DNA of 64,000 nt from Thinopyrum elongatum (lineage: Eukaryota > Streptophyta > Magnoliopsida > Poales > Poaceae). Where the stretch lies: positions 522,067,362 to 522,131,361 of the forward strand of contig CM022297.1 of assembly GCA_011799875.1 (NCBI GenBank), given 5' to 3'. The notes under the pieces were generated by a model. That model made no database searches. It was not told the DNA's origin and saw nothing but the letters and a program-made list of their open reading frames with translations. Below are positions 48,020 to 58,200 of the stretch, piece by piece (the first letter of the stretch is position 1; each line of letters opens with the position of its first letter). A program made the translations under genes and the position numbers.

Positions 48020-48584
48020 CTAGGATTGAATAGAGTTGCGTTGCTTTGGTGTTTATCATCATAGCGGAGAAGTCATGACCTAACAAAATAAGTAAACCAG
48101 AAGTGTCGCAAAGGATTAGGATGGGAAACAAAAACAGACTGTATCGGATTTTTAGCACACGCAACCATCAAACCAGAGTTCAAATCAGGGCTCGACAAAA
48201 CAGAAAGTATCATGATACGTCGTCCTGCCTTGAAATGGAACTTGAATGCTCGAGCAAGAAGACGCATTCAAGTCGATCTATTACAACCTGCGCGATTGTT
48301 CGTATTTTATTTTTTTCTTCCAAGCTGACGCTCTTCTTAAAAAAGAAAGCACTCAATGAATTACTTACTGAATCTCGTCTTTCATCTTTTATTCTGCCCT
48401 TCTCTTCTGCCTATTCATGAATCAGCTATCTATCAACGTAGCATTTTAGATCGCGTGAGAAGTCGCCGACCCATTTCAAGAGTTCTACGTCTGTCTTGGC
48501 TCCTTTCATTCCATGCATTCCTTTCCATGCATCATAGTTGTCTTCCTCTCCTTTTTCTCCAAAGCAAGCATTCTCCTTTACAAT
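48020..48584. other. Intergenic, no gene seen
   Basis: No repeat or coding signal that I recognise. Pyrimidine-rich from about 48380. Confidence 0.45.
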
Positions 48585-48780
48585 TCCTCCACGTCAATCT
48601 GGAATATGTGGAGTGGAACAGCAAGGTCGGAAGGTGTCAAGCGGTGCCGGAGCGAGGTGCCGTGCGCGTTGATATCAGACTACCAGACTATCTTCGTTGC
48701 GACGTTTGAAGAAATCGCTCGCCGGCTGCGCTCGCGAACTAGTAGCAATTCTGTTGGTACTACACTATACTCTCTGCCTA
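48585..48780 (+). repeat. Duplicated fragment of the GABA transaminase promoter
   Basis: Matches 54983-55210, the promoter of the aminotransferase gene: CAATCTGGAA, TGTGGAG.GGAACAGCAAG, GAGGTGCCGTGCGCGT and CTCGCGAACTAG occur in the same order. It lacks about 60 bp in the middle. The match stops where the gene has TATATATAG; here the sequence is CTATACTCT and continues into unrelated DNA. No coding exon follows. Confidence 0.75.
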
Positions 48781-49140
48781 TGAATGAACCCAGCCCACCA
48801 AGTGCTCCCGTCTCTGCGGTGCCGGTGTGCGTAGGCAACCACCAACCAGTATACTTGGAATTCTATGCTTTCGGTCAAATACAAAATTCTATCGCCACGG
48901 TTTCATTTACTTGTACGGCTGTGTTTTCCGATGGCACCATTTGCACTAATTTCCAGGTTGTCGCATTTTGTCTACTCCCCGGTTCCACTTCATAGAAACC
49001 AAACCAAAATTCCAGACAAGATTCAGGCCCGCCGCCGGCCATGACAGGGAAAGTTGAAAACAAACACATTCTGTCACGTTAGTAGTATTTTAGACGACCT
49101 GCTCAAAGAAAAGTATTTAGGCGGCCGTCGAATATTGAGT
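48781..49140. other. Intergenic, no gene seen
   Basis: One frame (48513-48995) stays open for 160 codons across this stretch, but it starts inside the promoter copy and has no recognisable domain. Confidence 0.45.
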
Positions 49141-49865
49141 TTATCTACGGCTAGGATTTATTTATTTTTTACGAAAAACTTCCGATCTATTCATCAACTG
49201 ACAAGGCAGTACAGAGGACACTAGAAATAAAAATTACATCAAGGTCCGTAGACCACCTAGCGACGACTACAATCACTGGAGCGAGCCGAAGGCGCGCCGC
49301 CGTCATCGCCCCTCCCTCACCGGAGCCGGCCAAACCTTATTGTAACAGACAGTCGGGAAGTCGTCGTGCTAAGCCCCTATAGGACCAGCGCACCAGAACA
49401 GCAACCGCCGCCGATGAAGAGAAGCGTAGATCGGAAGGATATAACCTGTAGACACACATACACAGACGAACGAAGACTGTATCCAAGCAGATCCACCGAA
49501 GACAAATGCTGACCGAATCCCACGAGATCCGCCGGAGACACATCTCCACACGCCCTCCGACGAGGCTAGACGCACCATCGGGACGGGGGCTAGACGGGGA
49601 GAACATATCTTCAGGGAGCCGCCGCCGCCTCACCTTCCTGAGTAGGACACAAACCCTAAACAGACATAAAAGGGCATCTAAAAACGGAACTGGAGCCCTC
49701 CCACTGGCAAGGACCAATATTCACCACGCCCCCATGGCCTAAGGCCACAACAGACGGGTAGACCTGCAGTGGCGCCGGCAGGAGGCGAGCAACCCAGCCG
49801 CCTTTGAGTCGCTAGGGCAGCCGCCAAGGGGTACGCACAAGTAAGACTTATCTACGGCTTGGATT
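49141..49865 (-). mobile_element. Non-LTR retroposon (SINE- or LINE-end-like), minus strand
   Basis: Body 49159-49847 (689 bp) with an A-rich tail at its 3' end (left side on the plus strand, TTTATTTTTTACG complement). It is flanked by TTATCTACGGCTAGGATT (49141-49158) and TTATCTACGGCTTGGATT (49848-49865), an 18-bp target duplication with one mismatch. That is the mark of target-primed reverse transcription. The 3' region, with CCTTGATGTAATTTTTATT on the minus strand, recurs in grass genomes. No reverse transcriptase is visible, so it is a long SINE or a 5'-truncated LINE. Confidence 0.7.
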
Positions 49866-50838
49866 GAATAGAGATGGAGTACAGAAGTGCACGATACGGC
49901 TAGGACAATATAACGTATGTAGTTCAACGACGGTACAGGGTATACAAAATTGGTTCACGTGTAACAAAGGTCAAAAAAAAAACCATGGATGTTGATTTAG
50001 CGAGGACTTCTCTGGCGCGCAATACAAGTAAATTTGACTCTCTTGTATGTCTAGTTTTATCTCTTAACGTAATAGATTTGATATCAACTCCTAACTTAAT
50101 TGACTCACATGCAGTATGGACTCCTTGCTGCTTTGAAAGAAAAACCTCCGTGGAATTGGTGGCAAGATAGATTTTTTGGGTGTTTAAAAGAGATAAGGAA
50201 GCAACGGTTTTGGTCTAGGTCAAAGACATATGGTCGTAGTTTTCTATATCATGTTTGTCCTTTTCTAACGGACAGTACCGGAATCCAGCTCGTACACGAC
50301 ATATTTTGCACGCATGTTTTGTGAAATTAATGGTCATGCTTATTCAGTTAGCCGCGTGGCAGAACACACACAGGCGTCACATTGGCATCATCATACTGTA
50401 AAAGTTAGCATTAGTTACAGTACTCCCTCCATCCACTGTTAGAGAGCCTAACTTTTGAATATCGCATACCAAGTCACTCTATGAAAGCTAGAGAAAATTT
50501 AGGGATTCACCCGTCATCAAAGCATCGATTAATTGTGAAAATCTCTTCCTCTTTCCTCGTAGTAGTATTAATTTCACTCCTATAATTATGCTCCACGTAC
50601 TGCATTTTTATTCTCTCACGGGTCAAATCTGACATGCATTGGCGTGTGGAGACCAAAAGAAAACGTCTTGCATGCATGCATGCCATTAAGTTCCTCTATA
50701 CTTAACGGCCACTCCTTACGAGAGATGATTAAAGGCTGCATGCATCGATTAGCTAATTTGGCCTTGTATAGATGAAATATCAATAATCCTAAATCTACGG
50801 ACAGAGTACAAACGTTTTACGGATCCTTCCAACTAATA
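49866..50838. other. Intergenic, no clear gene
   Basis: 49986-50025 resembles 54780-54820 near the aminotransferase promoter. A single Stowaway-like end (TACTCCCTCC at 50421) lacks a partner. An open stretch at 50100-50324 has no recognisable domain. Confidence 0.45.
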
Positions 50839-50859
50839 CCCCCCCCCCCCCCCCCCCCC
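50839..50859 (+). repeat. C homopolymer (about 21 bp)
   Basis: Uninterrupted run of C, with further C-tracts at 51067-51092 and 51190-51212. Confidence 0.9.
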
Positions 50860-51005
50860 TTGAATTTCCCTGAATTTCACCGGGGAAGGCTCCCCCCTCC
50901 CCCTATTTCCAATCTTAGTTAGCCCGTCCGTTAAATCCGTAGATAGTCTTCCTTAGGTCTAGCGTTACTTACATATTACATAGGCTGGCCAATAATAACT
51001 GCTTG

Positions 51006-51255
51006 AGGCCCCGCGTCGTCCCCGCGGGCGACACGACCGGTGCTCCCGCTGGCGCTGCTCTAGCACCCCTCCCCCCCCCCCCCCCCCCCCCCTCCCTTCC
51101 TCGTCGCTGCCGGCCGCCGCCGCCAGGGCAAGGCCCCGCGTCGTCCCCGCGGGCGACACGACCGGTGCTCCCGCTGGCGCTGCTCTAGCACCCTCCCCCC
51201 CCCGCCCCCCCCCCTCCCTTCCCTCGTCGCTGCCGGCCGCCGCCGCCAGGGCAAA
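51006..51255 (+). repeat. Two-copy 125-bp GC-rich tandem repeat with C-tract
   Basis: Units begin AGGCCCCGCGTCGTCCCCGC at 51006 and 51131 and end GCCGCCGCCGCCAGGGCAA. They differ mainly in the length and interruption of the internal C-tract. Confidence 0.9.
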
Positions 51256-51544
51256 AGCTCTTTGTAGTGGCCGGTGACGATGGGTCCTCGCGCTCGCTTG
51301 GGCCTGGCGCTCCCCTTACCTCGATCCCATCCCTGTGGATCTCGCGTCCCCGTGTGTGACTCACGCCTCCGCCGGCGGGGCTCGCCATCTCACCCAGCTG
51401 CTTGGCCTCGGCCACAGGGCTCGCGTTGCTACCGGCGTGCGGCGTTCCCCTCCTTTGCCCATGTCCTGGGTTCACCGCCAGTGGTGGGCCTTTCCGGTTG
51501 CGTCTCCGGTGGCTAGCAGCCCGGATCCGGGGATCCACGGCTTG

Positions 51545-51884
51545 GATTCGATGGTCTCCGGCGTCTTTTTTTGGGTACTGTCCAAAGCCTTTGCCGAGTG
51601 TCATAAAATGGGCACTCGGCAAACCATGCAAATACATGGCAGACGCCATTTACGTCCGCCGGCCGTCAATCACCTTTACTTTGCCGAGTACCCGTATAAG
51701 ACACTCGGAAAAGGCATTGCCAAGTGCCCGAGGGAAGAAACTCGGCTAAGCTTGCTTCGCCTGAAGGGGGGTAAGCCAAGTGCGGTTTGCCGAGTGCAAC
51801 ACTCGGCGTACCGTTTGCCGAGTGATTTTTTCCCTTCGCCAAGTGTTTCTGGCACTCGGCATACAAGCCGATTCTAGTAGTGAT
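51545..51884. mobile_element. CACTA transposon terminal fragment
   Basis: Ends TTCTAGTAGTG at 51884, the inverted CACTACTAGAA terminus. Subterminal repeats TTTGCCGAGTG / CACTCGGCAAA occur at least eight times in both orientations. The opposite end is missing. GC-rich DNA at 51256-51544 just inside could be captured sequence or unrelated flank. Confidence 0.85.
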
Positions 51885-51980
51885 ATCTTACTCAACCGTA
51901 CTACCAATTGTGCAAACCATATGTCCATTTCGACCGGCTCGACGTCTCAGACATGATGATAATCCAAAAAGGAACTTAAT

Positions 51981-52862
51981 AAAGAGAAAAGTATGTTTTT
52001 GGTCCCTCAAGTTCCCCAAAAGTATAGACTTGGTCCCTCAAGATTTTTTTGGTATACATTTGGTCCCTCAAGTCTCAAAACCGGATAAGTTTGGTCCTAA
52101 ACCAGATCTTGAGCACGTTGACCGGGTTTGACGGCCACAAAATAGTCTGATGAATAGTAAATTCGAAAAAACTTATATGCTTACATGTGCATGGTGCGAC
52201 CAAATTTTCGTGGTCTTTTGACACTCAAGGAGCACGTGGAAAAAAAATATCTACGTCCAATGAACAGTAAATTTGAAAAAAAATTCAAAAAAATTCAAAG
52301 AAATCTGAAATTCTTTGGGGTCTAATATCCATACATGCGCAAGATGTGACCAGAATTTCGTGGTCTTTTGACACTCAAGGAGCTCGTGGCAAAAAAAAAC
52401 AAATTTTTGCGCACAAAAAATAGCCAAATTTTGTTTTTTTTGCTAGAGCCCATCCGATTTCATTTCTTGAAAAAATTTTGGTCGCACCTTGCTCATGTAA
52501 GCATATTGGACCCGAAAAAATTTCAGAATTTTTTGAATTTTTTTTGAATTTACTATTCATCAGGCAGAGATTTTTTTTTTTGCCACGAGCTCCTCGAGTG
52601 TCGAAATACCACGAAATTTTGGTCACACCTTCCGCATGTAAGCATATTGGACCCCAAAAAATTTCAGACTTGAGGGACTCGAATTTACTGTTCATCATCC
52701 GATTTTTTGGTGGTCAAACCCGGTCAATGTGCTCAAAATCTGGTTTAGGACCAAACTTATCCAGTTTTGAGACTTGAGGGACCAAATGTATACCAAAAAA
52801 TCTTGAGGGACCAAGTCTATACTTTTAGGGAACTTGAGAGACCAAAACATACTTTTCTCTTT
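51981..52862. mobile_element. 882-bp foldback element (near-complete hairpin)
   Basis: Left arm starts AAAGAGAAAAGTATGTTTTT; the right arm ends with its complement. Pairing includes TTTGGTCCCTCAAG, CCGGATAAGTTTGGTCCTAAACC and GACCGGGTTTGAC, and continues almost to the centre through repeats of GCTTACATG and CGTGGTCTTTTGACACTC. Nonautonomous, and perhaps Mutator-related because of the long inverted repeats; no clear target duplication was resolved. Confidence 0.8.
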
Positions 52863-53689
52863 AAAAAAATACACCATGAACAAATATTAACTTAATCAAT
52901 TTGAAGCTTTTTCTAAGCATTTTATAGAATTATCCCGATATAAATAATTATGGCATGCGTAACATATGGGGTATGTGGCTGTGCATTCCTGCATATATGA
53001 TGAGTTAGTTCGAAGAATCATGCAAAGTGAGTGAGACCAGTGAGAAACTTATCATCGGTCTTAATTTGAAAAAGGTAAACTGAGGAAGGCAAGTAGCTCT
53101 GAAACAAACTATGGAAATAAATCGTCGGTCAATGGTGCAGTCTGCACACCCTGGACATTAGTGAAGTAAATAATGATTACTTCATTACTTCTTTACCCGA
53201 AAGACAAGCTTGAAGATAATAGCTTGGTGCACAAAAAAAGGTGTTTAGTCTACATAGACCAAAGTTCCATTTTCCATAATAATAATAATAGTAATAGATA
53301 TACTAATATTGAGGTGAGATTAATATTACGAATAGAAATGAAGTGTGTGTTTCTCTTCTCTCAACTACTAACTGAGTGTACTTTTGTCCCTAAACTATAA
53401 AACCATCCAAAGCTAGTATATAACTTATCTTCACTTGAAGAAGTTTTGATCAGTTCAAAGTGCTTTTCAATGATGTGGTGGCAACATGCTAGTAAAATCA
53501 CCATCACATGTAAATCTACGTTGGCAATTTTCTTAAAAAAGAATCCCTATATTTACTACAAATATTCAGAAAGATCAGTAAAGATATCACAATTTTTTTT
53601 ACAAAATTTCATATTAGACTTTTTTATGTAAAAATGATCTTTCATGAATATGAACATAGACAGTCCAAAGTTCTAAAAAAAACTAAAAC
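52863..53689. other. AT-rich intergenic, no gene seen
   Basis: AT-rich with an ATA/ATT microsatellite near 53277-53310. There is no coding support. Confidence 0.5.
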
Positions 53690-54350
53690 TGGAAATTCGG
53701 TTAGAAAGTGGAATTATTGAGATATCTTAATGTCAATTTGTGATATCGAAGACTATGCATGGTTTAGATCTAGCCAAACATATAGGCACCATATCGCTCG
53801 AAATGACTTTTCGAGTGGACAATACCACTTTGAAGTATAAAAACTGCAAGATATTCATAGCTAAGAGACTGGCACTACTGGGAAACTGCTTATAGGTGGG
53901 GTGAATTCAGTGGCAGGCAGGCTCAGAGACCCGCCACTGGTAATCTAGTCTGATACCAGTGGTAGGTGCAAAACCTAGCCCGCCACTGGAATAACTTTAT
54001 CAGTGGTGGGCGCTTTGCTCCACCCGCCACTGGTAGTCTGGGCCCAGGTTAGCCGTGGGCCAAAATTACAAGTGGCGGGTACCCCATATATGCCCGCCAC
54101 TTGTAGTTAGAGCAACAGTGGCAGGCCCTTCTAGCAGCCCGCCACTGGTAATATGGCTACCGATTTGGCCCACCATAGCCGTTTTTGGTAAAATTCGATT
54201 AAAAAGGCGAATTACTAAAATATCCTGAAGCAATTTCTAATATGTTAGACGAATGGTGAAGCTCTTGCTAAACATGTAGGCACTATATCGCTCGGAACCA
54301 GTTTTCGAGTGGACAAAACAACTTTGACATATATAAACTACATGATATTT
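53690..54350. repeat. Diverged repeat pair flanking a CACTA end
   Basis: 53693-53872 and 54196-54350 share AAATTCGRTTARAAAG, GGCACYATATCGCTCG and TTTTCGAGTGGACAA in order. The first is followed at 53873 by a CACTA terminus and the second by the 90-bp dispersed repeat. Confidence 0.6.
53873..54190 (+). mobile_element. CACTA transposon terminus with CCGCCACTGG repeats
   Basis: Begins CACTACTGGGAAACTGCTTA, a CACTA terminal inverted repeat. Subterminal repeats CCCGCCACTGGTA and CAGTGGCGGG-type occur in both orientations at about 50-bp spacing. The opposite end is not present. The family differs from the fragment ending at 51884. Confidence 0.75.
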
Positions 54351-54354
54351 GTAC

Positions 54355-54440
54355 CCGAGTGGCCGACATTGGGTGGTTTTTTAGTTTAAGGATAAGAGTT
54401 GCACTCGGGCAATAGTTGAGGTAAGAAAAACTCATTTCAA
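54355..54440 (+). repeat. 90-bp dispersed repeat, copy 2
   Basis: CCGACATTGGGTGGTTTT through GAAAAACTCATTTCAA; pairs with 45160-45250 at roughly 85-90% by eye. Confidence 0.65.
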
Positions 54441-54672
54441 GATCTAGCTAAAATCATGTATTTCTAGCACATGCACTATTCACTGTAAAGTTCCACTGTG
54501 AGAGTTCTAAGATTAGCAGCCCGCACCCTGGTGGTCTCCGCGATGCTTGTGATGGAGTTCCACCAGCTGTTTGCATCATGAACCTGTATGTTTTCCCTAG
54601 TTTGAATAATCTATACAAGATGGCATTTGGACCAACAGTATCAACTCCTATGTATTTATTATGTGTATCTAG

Positions 54673-54772
54673 TACTCCATCCATTCCACAATGTAGTGCG
54701 CCCGCGCTTCCCGAGATCCAACTTTGGATCTCGGGAAGCGCGGGCGCCCTACATTGTGGAACGGAGGGAGTA
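54673..54772. mobile_element. 100-bp Stowaway-type MITE, near-perfect hairpin
   Basis: Two 49-nt arms with three mismatches around a two-base loop. Ends are TACTCCATCC and GGAGGGAGTA with TA target-type ends. GC-rich arms contain GCGCCCGCGCTTCCCGAG. About 440 bp upstream of the TATA box of the aminotransferase gene. Confidence 0.85.
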
Positions 54773-54982
54773 CCTATGGTTGGACGTCGATTTAGCGAGT
54801 ACCACTCCTGCGCACAGTAGTAGTATTGGGCATCCGACGGTCCAGATGAGTTTGTACCGGGCTGCCTCGTGCCTCCTACTACCAGTAGTAGCGACTAAAC
54901 ACGAAGCTGTGCGTTTGTAACTGGTAAGTGGCACTTGGGAAAATGGCGTCATTTGGCTTAGCGGCGGCCTTAGAATTTTCTC

Positions 54983-55281
54983 CCCGTCAATCGGGAAGAT
55001 GTGGAGCGGAACAGCAAGATCGGAAGACGTCACGCGGCGGCGGGCAGTGTTAATCACGTGCACGTAACGGTTAGCTCACGGACAAGCTGGTCAAGGATAA
55101 GGCCGAGGTGCCGTGCGCGTAGATACCAGACAGACTATCTACGTTGCGTCGTTTGACGAAATTGCTCGCAGGCTGCCTCGCGAACTAGCAACTCTGTTGC
55201 TACCACGCTATATATAGGTGAGCATCCCCTCATATGTTACTCCAAGCACTCTTGCGAGAGCGAACATTCATCTTGTGGAAC
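54983..55281 (+). promoter_or_regulatory. Promoter and leader of the GABA transaminase gene
   Basis: TATATATAG at 55209-55216 is a good TATA box 66 bp before the chosen ATG, with CACGTG-type CACGTGCACGTAAC near 55056. The sequence from 54983 to 55210 is duplicated at 48585-48780. An in-frame ATG at 55234 lies only 18 bp after the TATA box and is probably upstream of the transcription start. Confidence 0.65.
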
Positions 55282-58200
55282 ATGACGACTCCTGGTGGCC
55301 TGCTCCAGTCAGATGCGTCGTCCGATCAGGTGGCTTCTGCACGGTCAGACTCTGTTCAAGAAAACGGGTAAGATAAGAAAAATGGCTAAAGTGTAGACGT
55401 TCTGCATGCATGATCTGCATTATTCACAGGTTGTTTAATGATTTATTTATTTATTCTCACTAGGGTTAATATGGAGCATGCCATGCTGGCACCGTTCACA
55501 GGCGGATGGCAGACCGCAATCTCGCCTCCCTTGATTATCGAGAGATCTGAGGTTTTATATACGCACATATGGCACTGCTTCGGTTTATTTCTCTTGGAAC
55601 GTCTAAAGAGATGATGTTTTAGATATATACAGACATTGTTTCCAACCTGCAACTTTAACACATATGGTAAAAAGATAATAGGAATACTTTAAAATCATAG
55701 GTAAATGCTTCCCTAACAAACCTTCAAGGGAAAAGTTGGCAGGGGAAATAGACGGACGATGCATTGCATGGTTGTGTTTATGGACAAGAGAGTAGTGTTT
55801 TGTTTGAGTGCTGCTATAAAATGAGCTTGGTTATACTACTATCATCCACTGGCAGCAAAAAATAAATGGCGGGATTGCTCGAAATGAAAGGGCGGTATGC
55901 CGCTATAACAATTGGAGGAAACCAATTGGGGTGGATTCCATGTGCAGTACACCTTTAGCAGATAGTGGTTGGACTTTGGCTGTGGCACATAATCCTTGCA
56001 AATTTATATAAACGCATGGCAGAAAATATTTCATTGCCCAATGTTTTTTTTTATCTTACCCAAAGGGAATTTTCTTTTGTTAGGATAAAATTGTACTGAG
56101 GGATAGAAAAAATTAGCGGATTGAAAAGTGAGGGTTCCTAGTATTGTATGCATATGTCAGTATTAATTTACAGAATTAAGATTATGAACTTGTTTTGCAT
56201 CCCAGACCTAATGATACTGTTTTCATTCGAGTAATCGAAATATATTTTTTCTTATAAATAAATCATTTAACTGAAAGAAGGCTGACATCGCATGTACTAG
56301 GACATCCCTTAGCTCTGAACGGAGGTGGTAGCAAGCATTACTAAGTTACATATATATGCAGGGTTGTTACATTTATGATGCCAATGGGAACAAGTATCTG
56401 GATGCCCTTGCTGGATTATTGTCTACAGCTTTAGGTATGTGCATGTTTTTGGATGTGCATTTATAATTATTTTACGAACAACCAGTGCACCAATGAATTT
56501 TTAGTTTGGTTTAGTCCCACGTCTAAAATTGATGATGAGGAGCAGAACATATAAGGTGGGGCCGTCCTCACCCATTAGGCTAGTCTTACGGCTTTGAGTT
56601 TGACCTGATGGTGGGGAGGAGAGACAAGGGGAGGAAGTGTGGGTCTGGGGATGGGAAGAAAATATCTATTCTCTCGCGCAAAAAATTTGCAAACTGAATT
56701 TCGAAATTGATAGATTAGAGTTAATGCGCAGTTTAGAGTTTGGATGGATTAAAAGTTACGCAGAGCCAGCATAAAGATATTTGTAACTTGTGGATGTTGA
56801 CACCGTGCCTCTGACCAGATTGACATGTGCTAGTTAGTTAATATTGGATGTGGTCTAGCGTTTGGCTTCTGCGATAGGAAGAACATCCTTATACGAGTGA
56901 ACTCTTTGGTTGAATATTTTTGTACTGCTATTCTTTAGCTTAACAACTTGCTTTAACACCATTTTCCAGTTTGTAGTTAGTAGTTACGTTTCCTCAGTTT
57001 ATCTATTTTTCAATCTTATGTGGCGTTAACAAAAGGAAATTGCTGGATGGCATGCATCAAATGCATAGACTTTCCAAAAATGGGTACCTTCTTTGGCGTT
57101 GTATCATCTTCTATCTTAATGAATTTACATGCAGCTCTCCTGCATGATTCATCAAAAAGTAAAGCACCCACGCTTTTCCAGTGTTTAACTTTGACTGTAA
57201 AATTCTATAGAATAATTTGTTTTAAGTATAAATCACAGCCTTAGAAAATATTCTTTTATTATGAATCAAGTGTATCAAACTTACATTATCCAACAGAAAG
57301 AGTAGTGAATAATTGTTTGCAAACTAGGCATATTTCATATACCACTCATGCTATCTTACAGGTGGTAGTGAACCACGATTAGTCAAAGCTGCAACTGAGC
57401 AATTGAACAAGTTGCCTTTCTACCACTCCTTTTATAACCATACAACAAGACCCTCTTTGGTAAATATTCTGCCTCTTATCAATCGTTGCTTCATTTCATT
57501 ATATTCTTACACAAACGTAAATAAAATATGGAATACTAGTAGTGGCTAACTTAGTTCTGCTGTACACATCAACGAAGTTTGTAAACATTGATGACCGGAG
57601 CCTTGTTGTTACTTGCAGGATCTTGCGAACGAACTTATTAGCATTTTCACTGCTAGGCAAATGGGGAAAGTGTTCTTTACCTGCAGTGGTTCAGAAGCAA
57701 ATGACTCTCAGGTAAGATTGTTAAAGTACCAACCGATCCTGCAGTTTACACCAGGAAAAGTTATACCGGTTAAAAGAAATACCAGAATGTCGAGTTACAG
57801 TCCGAAGTTTCAAAGTGCAAAATTGAATTTGTGCAAAAAATTGGAATTATTGAGAGATATGGTAGAAATGATCTAGGTTTTAAAAATGTGTGGTAATTGA
57901 AAATGAAGATGATACATGCAAAAAATCACCCAAAATTAAGGCATGTAATCATTAGGCTGTAGAACCACACGTTGTTTTACACATTATATTATCGATGTCA
58001 TGATTCACTTCTAAAAGGCTTACCAATTGTATTTATCTTACTGATATTCGTATACATAAGTTTAATTTGAATCACTTGCAAGTTGTTTTTTATGTGTCAT
58101 GAAATATTGGAACATTCCAATAGATAGGGGAGATTGTAATTTGTAAAGTTTATATGATACGTGCACATAGTTCAAACATCATGCTTTTGCATTAGTATAG

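Noticed and set aside
48513..48995. 160-codon plus-strand ORF as a possible gene
   Set aside because: It starts in the duplicated promoter fragment and has no recognisable domain or clear coding signal.
49337..49717. Minus-strand 126-codon ORF
   Set aside because: Within the non-LTR retroposon and without recognisable domains; an intact protein is not supported.
50421..50450. Stowaway MITE end (TACTCCCTCC)
   Set aside because: No matching inverted end found within several hundred bases; too little to call an element.
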